A DNA stretch of 64,000 bases from Rhodospirillales bacterium (GTDB taxonomy: Bacteria > Pseudomonadota > Gammaproteobacteria > Burkholderiales > Burkholderiaceae_D). Below are positions 25,805 to 33,897 of the stretch, in pieces (the first letter of the stretch is position 1; the number at the start of each line of letters is the position of its first letter). The position numbers were made by a program, and so were the translations under genes. The stretch is from NCBI GenBank assembly GCA_903970305.1, contig CAJCID010000118.1, positions 1 to 64,000 of the forward strand. The letters run 5' to 3'. The notes beneath the pieces are model-generated. The model had not been told where the DNA came from. It was given only the letters and a program-made list of their open reading frames with translations, and ran no database searches.

Positions 25805-26542
25805 TCAGTAGTCACGGCGTGGCGCGCTGTAGAGCGACCCGGGGAAAACCCAGGGCGGCGTACGCCCGACAAGCGTCTCGATGAGCGCCAGTTCCTGATC
25901 GGTGTGGTTGATGAAGGGCGCATTGCGGATGGAGGCACCCGCCGGCGCATTCTTGAGGATGTAAAGCGGATTGTCGTGGTGCGTTGCGACCACTGTTTTC
26001 TGGCTTTCGGGATCATCGATCGCGGTGGTGTCCGAGATCCCATAGCAGGTGCAAAAGTAGGTCCGCTCCGGATCGGATTCCATATAGACGCCGGTGCCGC
26101 GGATTCCGATCGTGGCCGAGGGCGTGCGCAACGCCAGGCCGCTACTGCGCGAAACCGACAGGATCGCTCCCTGTATCAAGCGTAAGCCACTGATCAGAAA
26201 CGAGTCCGTCGAGTCCTTCTTCGAGGCGAGCTCGAGATGACTGTTGGCGCGCAGGATCATCGAGTTGCCGCCGACGACAAAGATGATCTCGCTATCGGGA
26301 CCAGTCTCGACGGTGTCTTGTGCGGTCACGCGGGTCTCGAGGGTGGCCGGTTTGCCATTCACGCTGGCCGTACCGGAGATTTTGTAGATGGATTGACCCT
26401 CGGGCAACTTCGAGGGGGCCCGCCCGAACAACTCGTCGCCGAGGGCCTGTCTTGCCGGCAGCGCCGCGGAAAAAAGCCCCATCGCCAAGGCCTGGACCAG
26501 GATACGACGACGCGGGTCATCGGCTTCGCCAGAACGACTCAT
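25805..26542 (-). CDS. FecR-domain protein, exported by a Tat-like signal
   Basis: 245 residues. A twin-arginine leader (RRRILVQALAMGLF) precedes the FecR beta domain (about 50-160; LETRVTAQDTVETGPDSEI and TPSATIGIRGTGVY). It then carries the unusual C164-T-C166-Y-G motif and a C-terminal tail with a HHDNP segment. Unlike FecR proper there is no anti-sigma region or membrane helix before the domain, so it is probably a periplasmic or surface accessory protein. AAGGGGAAGGGG precedes the ATG. It converges on the triheme lipoprotein gene with a 15-bp gap, suggesting association with that module. Confidence 0.75.
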   Translation of the reverse strand: MSRSGEADDPRRRILVQALAMGLFSAALPARQALGDELFGRAPSKLPEGQSIYKISGTASVNGKPATLETRVTAQDTVETGPDSEIIFVVGGNSMILRANSHLELASKKDSTDSFLISGLRLIQGAILSVSRSSGLALRTPSATIGIRGTGVYMESDPERTYFCTCYGISDTTAIDDPESQKTVVATHHDNPLYILKNAPAGASIRNAPFINHTDQELALIETLVGRTPPWVFPGSLYSAPRRDY

Positions 26543-26766
26543 CCCCTTCCCCTTCCTTTGCCAAAAAAAAATGTTCCCCTATGACCTCGGGTCACGACCG
26601 TGCGGCCCCATCGGTCCGGATGCGTTGCTCAGTCAGCGGCCAACCCCCTCCAAGCCGCCTCCAGCATACTTTGGTGGCCCGATGCTAGCACAGCACCTTC
26701 CCCGCTGCGACCGTCGCATCGCCCGTTCTGTTCGCGGGAAAATCGGAGCGCCGCCCGAGCAGAGCG

Positions 26767-27177
26767 TCAGAGGCTCGAATCGGTGAGGGTACGGTGCGTG
26801 GCCGTCTTGAGCCAAGAGCGTCCCGGTTCGCGCCAATGGCTCGCCAAAATGGCGAAGGCGACATAATGCATGAGTCCGATCTGGATGAGGACAACGGCGG
26901 CCAGTAGCGGGATGGCCGAGATGAAGTAGATGAGGGTGCCATAGATGAGTGCGGCTGCGACGCTCGCCGACCAGCAGGCCAGACGGGACAGCGCGACCGG
27001 TAAGAGGCCGATGCAGGTCGCCAATGCTGCAAGAATCCCCAACACCAGGCTCTGTTCGCGTGCGGACACGGCCAACCCGGCGAAGATGCCATCGGCAACG
27101 AGTACCCAGATCGAGCCGTAGTAGAGCACGACCGGAGGCACGTCGGCGAGCACACCCTGATTGCGGTCGGGCATCAT
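26767..27177 (-). CDS. Small four-helix membrane protein, unknown
   Basis: 136 residues from ATG 27177 (ATG 27174 is equally possible) with four hydrophobic segments: YYGSIWVLVADGIFAGLAV, LVLGILAALATCIGLLPVAL, ACWSASVAAALIYGTLIYFI and LLAAVVLIQIGLMHYVAFAI. No ribosome-binding site is obvious. The frame is open far upstream, but that portion is antisense to the M20 peptidase gene and not credible. It is divergent from the M20 leader. The 26543-26766 gap downstream has no gene I can see. Confidence 0.65.
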   Translation of the reverse strand: MMPDRNQGVLADVPPVVLYYGSIWVLVADGIFAGLAVSAREQSLVLGILAALATCIGLLPVALSRLACWSASVAAALIYGTLIYFISAIPLLAAVVLIQIGLMHYVAFAILASHWREPGRSWLKTATHRTLTDSSL

Positions 27178-27196
27178 CAAAGGATAAGGAGTTGTT

Positions 27197-27259
27197 ATGA
27201 TCCAGACTATACGCTGGCTCTTCGGCCACCGTTGCGATGCAGAAGGAGTGTGTTCATGA
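27197..27259 (+). CDS. Putative 20-codon leader peptide upstream of the M20 peptidase
   Basis: A short frame, MIQTIRWLFGHRCDAEGVCS, has its own strong AAGGAG 6-7 bases upstream of ATG 27197, and its TGA overlaps the M20 ATG (ATGA). The second ribosome-binding site (AAGGAG, 27241-27246) lies within it. The arrangement is typical of translational coupling or a regulatory leader; whether it is translated is unproven. Confidence 0.4.
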   Translation: MIQTIRWLFGHRCDAEGVCS

Positions 27260-28719
27260 GTAGTTCTCCCGACACGGTGCAAGATCCCCCGCTCGATACG
27301 AAGGCCCTCGGGGCGTTTGTCGCGGGTCACTGGGATGAAGAGATCATTCCGGCCCTGTCCGACTATATCGCCATCCCGGCAAAGAGCCCCGCCTACGACG
27401 CGAATTGGAGCGAGCACGGCTATCTTGAGCAGGTGATGCGCGATGCCGCCACCTGGGTCGAACGCCAGAATGTGACGGGACTCAAGCTCGAACTGATCCG
27501 CCTGCCCGGACGTACCCCTATCCTGTTCTTCGAAATCCCGGCCCGCGCGACGCGCCAGACCGAAACCGTCCTGATGTATGGGCATCTGGACAAGCAGCCC
27601 GAGTTTTCCGGGTGGCGCAATGACTTGGGGCCATGGACGCCGAAGATCGAGGACAACAAGCTCTACGGCCGAGGCGGGGCAGACGACGGCTATGCTGTCT
27701 ATGCGGCGCTGACTGCCGTGGTGGCTCTGGAAAAGCAGCATGCAGCCCATCCCAGGCTCGTCGGCTTGATCGAAACCTGCGAGGAATCGGGCAGCTACGA
27801 CCTCTTGCCCTATGTCGATGCCTTGGGTCCAAGGCTCGGCCAGGTCGGGCTCGTCATCTGTCTGGACTCCGGTGCCGGCAACTACGATCAGCTATGGATG
27901 ACCACCTCGTTACGGGGCGTCATCAGCGGCACGCTCGAAGTCCGCGTGCTCGACGAGGGCGTGCACTCGGGCGATGCAAGCGGCGTCGTACCCTCGTCGT
28001 TTCGGATCATGCGTCAAGTGCTCGACCGGCTCGAAGACAGCAAGACCGGCCGCCTGCTACCCGAGAGCTTTCACTGCGCCGTTCCAGCCGAGCGACTCGC
28101 GCAGGCGCGGGCCACGGCGCAGATCCTGGGTGATGAGGTCTGGAAGCGCTTTCCGTGGGCGTGTGGAGGCGACGGTGGGTTCACCCTGCCCACGAGCGAT
28201 GATCCCGTCGAAGTCTTGTTGAACCGGACCTGGCGCCCAACGCTCTCGGTGACCGGGGCCCAGGGCCTGCCGGCCTTGTCCGATGCCGGCAACGTGCTGC
28301 GGCCGCGCACCGAATTCAAGCTCTCGGTGCGTCTGCCACCGCTGGTCGAGGCGACCCGGGCCATCGCAGAACTGCAATCGCTACTCGAATTCGATCCGCC
28401 TTATAACGCGCAGGTCCTCTTCAAGCCCGACCATGGCGGGGCCACCGGCTGGAACGCCCCGCCGACGGCGGCCTGGCTTGCCCGCGCGCTCGATCAGGTA
28501 TCGCACGATGCCTTCAATGCCCCGTGCGGCTATATCGGCCAGGGCGGAACGATCCCGCTCATGAACAATCTCGAAAAGGGCTTCCCAAAAGCCCAGTTCG
28601 TCGTCTGCGGTGTCTTGGGCCCCAAGTCGAATGCGCATGGACCGAACGAATTCATCCACATCCCCTATGCAAAAAAGCTCACCAGCGCCATCGCCCAGCT
28701 GATCGCCCTGGCGCCGTAG
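27256..28719 (+). CDS. M20-family metallopeptidase (dipeptidase-like)
   Basis: 487 residues. Metal-binding signatures of the M20/ArgE/DapE family are present in order: MYGHLDKQPEF (first His-Asp), GGADDGYAVYAAL (bridging Asp), ETCEESGS (catalytic Glu-Glu), CLDSGAG and a C-terminal GPKSNAHGPNEF histidine. The HLDKQP motif places it with carnosinase-like dipeptidases. No signal peptide, so cytoplasmic. The ATG at 27256 has AAGGAG 9 bases upstream. The adjacent small membrane-protein genes do not define its substrate. Confidence 0.9.
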   Translation: MSSSPDTVQDPPLDTKALGAFVAGHWDEEIIPALSDYIAIPAKSPAYDANWSEHGYLEQVMRDAATWVERQNVTGLKLELIRLPGRTPILFFEIPARATRQTETVLMYGHLDKQPEFSGWRNDLGPWTPKIEDNKLYGRGGADDGYAVYAALTAVVALEKQHAAHPRLVGLIETCEESGSYDLLPYVDALGPRLGQVGLVICLDSGAGNYDQLWMTTSLRGVISGTLEVRVLDEGVHSGDASGVVPSSFRIMRQVLDRLEDSKTGRLLPESFHCAVPAERLAQARATAQILGDEVWKRFPWACGGDGGFTLPTSDDPVEVLLNRTWRPTLSVTGAQGLPALSDAGNVLRPRTEFKLSVRLPPLVEATRAIAELQSLLEFDPPYNAQVLFKPDHGGATGWNAPPTAAWLARALDQVSHDAFNAPCGYIGQGGTIPLMNNLEKGFPKAQFVVCGVLGPKSNAHGPNEFIHIPYAKKLTSAIAQLIALAP

Positions 28720-28738
28720 CGGGACTGGCGCTTACACC

Positions 28739-29038
28739 CTAGTCGCGATAATCCGGCGGGGACACCCGGTCCAGGAAATGCTCGACGAGACTATGCTCGC
28801 AGATCTTAAAGAGCAGGTAGCCCGAAAGGGCGAGATAGCCGTAGCCGATGAGTTCCAAGAGTTGCTGTCCGGCCCCCTCGCCGATGACCATCGTGCCGTA
28901 GTCGAGAAAGAGCGTCAGGTTGGCCTTAAAGAGATAGGCGAGGTTAAAAGACGCCAGCCCGAATACGCCGCAGGCGATGCCCATCAAGACGAAGGTCGAG
29001 GCGGTGTGATGCGTAAGGAAGGTTTTCAGGCGATTCAT
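28739..29038 (-). CDS. Two-helix membrane protein, unknown
   Basis: 99 residues with hydrophobic segments STFVLMGIACGVFGLASFNLAYLF (quoted for position 14-37) and a second around LLELIGYGYLALSGYLLF (60-78), followed by a charged tail ending SPPDYRD. It is convergent with the M20 gene. The codon pattern and length support a real gene, but I recognise no family. Confidence 0.65.
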   Translation of the reverse strand: MNRLKTFLTHHTASTFVLMGIACGVFGLASFNLAYLFKANLTLFLDYGTMVIGEGAGQQLLELIGYGYLALSGYLLFKICEHSLVEHFLDRVSPPDYRD

Positions 29039-29198
29039 GGCTACCCGGTGGGGCCCCTCTTGGAGTGGACTGACGATTGGTCGGGCGCAAAGTCAGGGCA
29101 TTACAGGGCGCGCCCAAAAAGATCGTCACGACCTGGTGGAGCGACTACGGGCCACCTGGGAGATTGCCCTCCAAGGGGGCGTTGCAATAGGAGCCGTA

Positions 29199-29609
29199 AT
29201 GTCCAATATCACCAAGCCCGGCGCGGTGCTTTTTGCGCGGGACGTCGCTGCGATCGCGAACTTCTATGGCGCTCTTTGCGCCCTGTCGAGGACGCACGCC
29301 CAAGCCGACCTCGTCGTTTTGGAGTCCGAGGCGACGCAACTCGTCATCCATGGCGTGCCGCAGCATATCGCACGAAAGATCAAGCTGACCCAGCCCCCAA
29401 CGCCACGTGAATCCGTGCCGGTCAAGCTCGTGTTTCCGGTCGCGAGCATCGCCGCCGCGCGGGCCCTCGCTCCGACTCTGGGCGGAAAGATCTATCCCGC
29501 GGCCAAGGAGTTTCAGGCGCGCGGCTTTCGGGCTTGCGACGGCTATGATCCCGAGGGCAATGTCCTCCAGATTCGGGAACCCGCGACCGATCTGCCGGAC
29601 GCTCCCTAG
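29199..29609 (+). CDS. VOC-family protein
   Basis: 136 residues from ATG 29199, with AGGAG 6 bases upstream. The fold is indicated by GAVLFARDVAAIANFYGAL at the N-terminus and CDGYDPEGNVLQIRE at the C-terminus, where the last Glu would be a metal ligand. The middle (KLVFPVASIAAARALAPT) corresponds to the second half-repeat. Activity cannot be inferred; the protein is distinct from the VOC gene at 17668. Confidence 0.8.
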   Translation: MSNITKPGAVLFARDVAAIANFYGALCALSRTHAQADLVVLESEATQLVIHGVPQHIARKIKLTQPPTPRESVPVKLVFPVASIAAARALAPTLGGKIYPAAKEFQARGFRACDGYDPEGNVLQIREPATDLPDAP

Positions 29610-29792
29610 ACGACCGTGCAGCCTCCTGGCTGACCAGCTGGCGCTGCCAAGAGATCAAGAGCCAGGCGCGCTCGCGTACCGCTGCGCGCCTTGCGACTCC
29701 AAAAAGAGCGCCCAGGAGCCTGCCGCCCTCTTCCCGACCTTCAGAACGAGGGCGAGCTCGGCCCCAAGGGCGCGCGCCGCAGTGCATCATCT

Positions 29793-29921
29793 TCAGACCG
29801 CCCCGCCATCGAGGTACGAAGCCACGGCTAACCACAACGGAAGGACCGTGTAGGAGGCAATGAGGATTCCCCCTAAGAGGGAATCGAGCGGGGTACGGGA
29901 ACTGCTGTAGCGGGTATTCAT
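29793..29921 (-). CDS. 42-residue single-pass membrane peptide divergent from lysR
   Basis: The peptide MNTRYSSSRTPLDSLLGGIL continues into a helix (IASYTVLPLWLAVASYL) and ends DGGAV. GGAG lies 8 bases upstream of ATG 29921. Divergent from the LysR gene with the LysR-type operator in between, so it may be its target. Too short for a family assignment. The 29610-29792 region has no other gene. Confidence 0.45.
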   Translation of the reverse strand: MNTRYSSSRTPLDSLLGGILIASYTVLPLWLAVASYLDGGAV

Positions 29922-30061
29922 GATGCGCTCCATGGTCGGGACTACGTTGTGATGGGGCCGGGCTGGGCCCGGTACCGGGGGAGATGTTCGGCTGGTGCAT
30001 CGTCCTTGCTTGTAAGCATAGACGACCAATAATAGACTGTGTAGCGACATATTCCTTCCTT

Positions 30062-30084
30062 ATTGGTAAGTTATGATGACCAAT
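30062..30084. promoter_or_regulatory. LysR-type operator overlapping the lysR start codon
   Basis: ATTGGT (30062-30067) and ACCAAT (30079-30084) are perfect inverted 6-bp arms around 11 bases, exactly the T-N11-A layout of LysR-family sites. The right arm includes the first two bases of the lysR ATG. An extra ACCAAT half-site occurs at 30025-30030. Binding here would directly block lysR expression (negative autoregulation) and could activate the divergent small gene. Confidence 0.75.
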
Positions 30085-31009
30085 GAATAAAATTCCGCTC
30101 CAATTTCTTCCGACGTTCCGGCTCGCAGCCGAGACCCAGAACCTACGTGCCACGGCGCAGGCGCTGCATCTGACGCATAGCGCTGTCAGCCAACAGATCC
30201 GCCTCCTGGAAGAGCAACTGGGTTTCGAGGTATTCGATCGCTCTGGCCGGAAGATCCGGCTCAATTCCGCTGGGGAGATCTTTTTACGCAGTGTGAGCGC
30301 GGGCTTGAAGGAGATTCACGCCGGAGCACAGGCCGCCCAGGTGTCGGCCTCCGGTCAGGATCAACTCTTTCGGCTCACCGTCTTGCCCTCATTTGCGCAG
30401 CGCTGGCTCTTGCCGCGCCTGGGGCGATGGCACCGGCAGCATCCGCGCCTGCGACTGGACATCGAGGCATCGGTGCAGCTCGTCGATCTCGAGGAGGAGG
30501 GCTTTCATGCAGGCATCCGCACGGGAGGGGGGCCATGGCCGGGGTTGGTGAAAGAACCCCTGTTCGACTGGCCCATGGAGTTGATCGTCGTGGGCTCTCC
30601 GGCCGCGGCCAAACGGCTCGCGGGCAAGTCAGTCGACGCCTTTGCAGCCGAGGCGCTCCTCGGCGAGGCCAGTGGTTGGAAGCGTTGGTTTGCGGCCTCG
30701 GGAATCGTCGCTGGAAGTTTTCGTCCCGTGGCGACGTTCAACGACTATGGCTTGATGCTGCAGGCGGCCGAACAGAATCTGGGCCTCGCGCTTGGACGGG
30801 AGCTCCTCGCGGCCGACGCACTCGCCGAGGGTCGACTTGTGCAGCTGTCAGCCGTATCGATTGTCCAGGAAGACAGCCAGCCCTATTTCTTCGTCTTTCC
30901 CGAACAGCTGCGCGACTGGGAACCGCTGCGACTCGTGCGCAACTGGCTCACCGAGGAGGCCCGCCTGTCCCATGAGATGCTGCAGGCGCACCGGACCCAG
31001 AGCGTCTAA
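30083..31009 (+). CDS. LysR-family transcriptional regulator, GcvA-like
   Basis: 308 residues. The helix-turn-helix is at about residues 18-60 (TFRLAAETQNLRATAQALHL, SAVSQQIRLLEEQLG, FDRSGRKIRLNSAGE), followed by a substrate-binding domain with QRWLLPRLGRWHRQHPRL. The GcvA/AmpR subgroup style is suggested by that last motif. The effector is unknown. The start overlaps its own predicted operator, and no clear ribosome-binding site precedes it, so translation may be weak. Confidence 0.9.
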   Translation: MNKIPLQFLPTFRLAAETQNLRATAQALHLTHSAVSQQIRLLEEQLGFEVFDRSGRKIRLNSAGEIFLRSVSAGLKEIHAGAQAAQVSASGQDQLFRLTVLPSFAQRWLLPRLGRWHRQHPRLRLDIEASVQLVDLEEEGFHAGIRTGGGPWPGLVKEPLFDWPMELIVVGSPAAAKRLAGKSVDAFAAEALLGEASGWKRWFAASGIVAGSFRPVATFNDYGLMLQAAEQNLGLALGRELLAADALAEGRLVQLSAVSIVQEDSQPYFFVFPEQLRDWEPLRLVRNWLTEEARLSHEMLQAHRTQSV

Positions 31010-31054
31010 GGGCGGCGGCCGATCGGATCTGGCGGCTCGCCCCCGACGCGAGCG

Positions 31055-31519
31055 CTAATCAAGGTTCAAGCATTTGCGTAGTCGCACACCTTGACAGATA
31101 CCGTGGTACATCCCGTTGACGACGCGCAACTCCTCGTAGCCATGGCGCCCGTAGAAGGCGCGCGCGGCCGGATTGTCACTGCGCGCCTCCACCCGGGCTT
31201 CACTGATCCCCGCCACGCGCGCGACCTCTTCCAACCAGAGATGCAAGGCGCTGCCGATCCCCGCCCGGCGGCGATTTGCGCGAATGGCCATGAGCTGCAG
31301 GTGGGCGAGCGTGTCGGCGTAGTACATGATCGCAAAGCCGATCACAAGACCCTCCTCGCGCACGACGACCACATTGGTCGCCCGATTTGCAATCGAGCGC
31401 GCCACGCGCGCTGGCGTCCACGACCAAGGCAGGCCTTGCTCAATGTAAGCCCGGGACATGCGCGCGATCTCACCCGCATCCTGGGGCAAGGCCAGTTCGA
31501 CGCGGCATTGAGCAATCAA
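31055..31519 (-). CDS. GNAT-family N-acetyltransferase
   Basis: 154 residues from a TTG with AAGGA 6 bases upstream. Acetyl-CoA motif A is AIRANRRRAGIGSALHLWLEE (R-x-x-G-I/G-x pattern) at about 78-97, with the motif B region NPAARAFYGRHGYEE near 116-131. The acceptor substrate is unknown. It converges on lysR with a 45-bp gap. Confidence 0.88.
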   Translation of the reverse strand: MIAQCRVELALPQDAGEIARMSRAYIEQGLPWSWTPARVARSIANRATNVVVVREEGLVIGFAIMYYADTLAHLQLMAIRANRRRAGIGSALHLWLEEVARVAGISEARVEARSDNPAARAFYGRHGYEELRVVNGMYHGICQGVRLRKCLNLD

Positions 31520-31579
31520 TCTCGATCCTTATGCGATGCGCTCGGCCGCGCTCAAAGCCGCGCCAGATCCAAGCGCCGT

Positions 31580-31957
31580 TCAACGCTGGGCGGTGGCGCG
31601 CAGTTGATCGAGCCGCGCCTTCAAGAAAACCGCCGCTTCGTGAATCTGGCCGTGCCCATCGCGAACCCGGTAGGGGATGCCGCTCATCTCCGAGCGGGTC
31701 GCGCAGAGGCGGATGAAGTCATCTGCCGTATGAATGTCATCCTTGAAGTAGTCCATCTTGTCGCGCAGATGCGACTCGGCCTCAAGCGCCGAGTACTCGG
31801 TACCGTTCCGGATGAAGACCATATCGCGCATTTGTCCGACGTCATGGAGCAATTGGTCGATGAGCTTTTGTTCACTCGCGGGGGGCGCCGCCACGGCGCG
31901 TTGCATTGCGGCAGCGCACAAGAGCGCGGTGACGAACTGGCGTCGGGTCCATTGCAT
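31580..31957 (-). CDS. Secreted DUF5329-family protein
   Basis: 125 residues from ATG 31957 with a Tat-like or Sec signal (RRQFVTALLCAAAMQRAVA). The mature part carries the DUF5329 pattern: KLIDQLLHDVGQMRDMVFIRNGTEY, then EAESHLRDKMDYF and TADDFIRLCATRSEMSGIPY (quoted in part). No function is known for the family. The start choice is uncertain because GGGAG lies 15 bases upstream; GTG 31969 is an alternative. Confidence 0.75.
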   Translation of the reverse strand: MQWTRRQFVTALLCAAAMQRAVAAPPASEQKLIDQLLHDVGQMRDMVFIRNGTEYSALEAESHLRDKMDYFKDDIHTADDFIRLCATRSEMSGIPYRVRDGHGQIHEAAVFLKARLDQLRATAQR

Positions 31958-32111
31958 AGAACGGCTCACGATCTCCCGCTGGTCATGGTGGTCTCGTCTG
32001 GCATCCGTTTGTCCGGACGTCCTCGTAGAAGGGTCCAGCGTAGCGCATTGGACGCCCAAGGACAAATGAATGACGCCGATTCGAGAGCACGTGTACCAGT
32101 CTTGCCGTATC

Positions 32112-32172
32112 GAGTCTCCTCAGCGGTCTCCTTAGCGGTCTCCTCTGCGCGTCTCCTCTGCGCGCCTCCCCC
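32112..32172. repeat. Short 12-bp tandem repeat between divergent genes
   Basis: Four or five degenerate units of CGGTCTCCT(C/T)(A/T)G type (GAGTCTCCTCAG, CGGTCTCCTTAG, CGGTCTCCTCTG, CGCGTCTCCTCTG) occupy most of the promoter region between the DUF5329 gene (minus) and the PF10118 gene (plus). Confidence 0.75.
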
Positions 32173-32210
32173 GTCCTGCATCGGACGACCTCGGCGTGTA
32201 AACTAGCTCA

Positions 32211-33086
32211 ATGGATATGCATGCACCCCTCACCCGAGAGCGATCCGCCCAGACCGAGCAGAACTCGATCGCGGCACGACCGGAGCGCTTCGAATGGTCA
32301 GACGAGCTGCCGCGCTATTGGTTCGGAGGAGATCCTTTCCGTTCGCACTACATGAATGCGCTCTCCATCCTTTTTCCAAAGGGGGAAGAGTTTTTCATCG
32401 ACGCTGTGCGCGCATTGCGCCATGCCAACGAGGACGCCCGCCTCGATGCGGCCATTCGCGGCTTCATCGGCCAAGAGGGGTGGCATCGCCAGGCGCATCT
32501 GGGCTACAACAACTACCTTGCAAGACAGGGCATGCCCGTCGCGGCGCTGGAGGGCCGCATCGGCGCGCGGATCGAGTTCGTGAAGGATCATCTGCGGCCG
32601 ATCCGCTGGCTTGCCGCGACGGTCTGCCTGGAGCATTTCACGGCAATCATGGCCCATGAGCTCTTGCAAAGGCCTGATCATCTCGCACAGATGCCGCCGC
32701 ACTTTCGCCGACTCTGGGTCTGGCATGCTCTGGAAGAGTTGGAGCACAAGTCGGTCGCCTTTGACCTGTACGTGAAGGCGCAAGGCAGTTACGGCATGCG
32801 CGTGCGCACGATGCTGATCGTGACATTCAATTTCACCTTGGATATTCTCTGCAACCTGCTGGCGCTGCTGAAGACCGATGGCCTGCTCGGCAAGCCCGGA
32901 GTCTGGGGATCCGGTGTGGCCTTTCTATTCGGACCGCGTCGCGGACTGATCTGGCGTCTCTTGCCGAACTACCTGAGGTTTTTCCGACCGAGTTTCCATC
33001 CCTGGGATGCAGACGACCTCGATCTGATCGAATCGGCCAATCGGGATCTGAACGCAGGGCTTCTCTGCGTTCATCCTTCCTCTTGA
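32211..33086 (+). CDS. Metal-dependent hydrolase-like protein (PF10118 family)
   Basis: 291 residues with a helical diiron-like core: IGQEGWHRQAH, LEHFTAIMAHELL and HALEELEHKSVAFDLY supply Glu/His pairs consistent with a metal site. The N-terminal WFGGDPFRSHYMNALSILFP and C-terminal RFFRPSFHPWDADD motifs are typical of this family, annotated as predicted metal-dependent hydrolase (COG3687). Biochemical activity is unknown. There is a possible internal amphipathic or membrane segment around 200-225. ATG 32217 is an alternative start, and no good ribosome-binding site is visible. Confidence 0.8.
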   Translation: MDMHAPLTRERSAQTEQNSIAARPERFEWSDELPRYWFGGDPFRSHYMNALSILFPKGEEFFIDAVRALRHANEDARLDAAIRGFIGQEGWHRQAHLGYNNYLARQGMPVAALEGRIGARIEFVKDHLRPIRWLAATVCLEHFTAIMAHELLQRPDHLAQMPPHFRRLWVWHALEELEHKSVAFDLYVKAQGSYGMRVRTMLIVTFNFTLDILCNLLALLKTDGLLGKPGVWGSGVAFLFGPRRGLIWRLLPNYLRFFRPSFHPWDADDLDLIESANRDLNAGLLCVHPSS

Positions 33087-33194
33087 CGCACGACCCCATC
33101 CTTTCCGCCCGAGTTGATCGCACCTGCGGCACACGCCCTAGCTGCCCTTGGAGCGCGGCCTTACTGGATCATCCACAAGGACTCTAGCCTTCCC

Positions 33195-33764
33195 ATGAAG
33201 ACCGATTCGTTTTCGACCGACGACTGGCGCCGCCTCTTGCAAAGCTTTGGCGAGAATCCCGACCGGGCGGGCCTCATCGAGACACCCGAGCGGGTCGCTC
33301 GCGCCTGGCAACACTGGACCTCGGGCTACTCCCAGGATCCGGCAGAAATCCTCAAGGTCTTCGAAGACGGCGCAGAACAATACAACGAGCTGATCGTCGT
33401 ACGCGGCATCCCCGTCTACAGTCACTGCGAACATCACCTCGCGCCCTTCTTCGGCTCGGCCACGGTGGGCTATACCCCCAAGGGTCGGATCGTGGGCCTG
33501 TCGAAGCTGACTCGACTCGTCGACTGCTTCTCCAAGCGACTGCAGGTCCAGGAGCGACTGACCATCCAGATCGCGTCGGCCCTCATGACTCATCTCCAGC
33601 CGCGCGCGGTGGGCGTGGTGATCCGCTGCCGGCATATGTGCATGGAAAGCCGCGGCATCCGAACGCCCGGTGAAGTGACCGTCACGTCCGCGCTTGAGGG
33701 CGAGTTGCAGACAAACCTCGCGCTAAGGACCGAATTCCTGGCCTTGGCGCGCGAGCGCGACTAG
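33195..33764 (+). CDS. folE: GTP cyclohydrolase I
   Basis: 189 residues. It converts GTP to 7,8-dihydroneopterin triphosphate for folate synthesis. The zinc and active-site residues are visible: HCEHHLAPFFG and RCRHMCMESRG (two Cys plus His), and the GLSKLTRLVDCFSKRLQ stretch is the family signature. ATG 33195 is chosen because the frame upstream (open from 33114) adds non-homologous residues. AAGGA lies 13 bases upstream, slightly far. No other folate genes are nearby. Confidence 0.95.
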   Translation: MKTDSFSTDDWRRLLQSFGENPDRAGLIETPERVARAWQHWTSGYSQDPAEILKVFEDGAEQYNELIVVRGIPVYSHCEHHLAPFFGSATVGYTPKGRIVGLSKLTRLVDCFSKRLQVQERLTIQIASALMTHLQPRAVGVVIRCRHMCMESRGIRTPGEVTVTSALEGELQTNLALRTEFLALARERD

Positions 33765-33897
33765 GCCGCCTAGCCGCCGGCCGAACTCGGTCGCGGCGCG
33801 CTTTTCGAGGGCTCTTGATGCGAACACCGCTTGGATGGGGGCGAGCGATGGGCATGAATCGACCGAGCATGCGTGATGCGTTGGCATCGACGCGCCT

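Noticed and set aside
31091-32206. 371-codon plus-strand frame opposite the GNAT and DUF5329 genes
   Set aside because: Both minus-strand genes have clear family motifs; this frame is their shadow.
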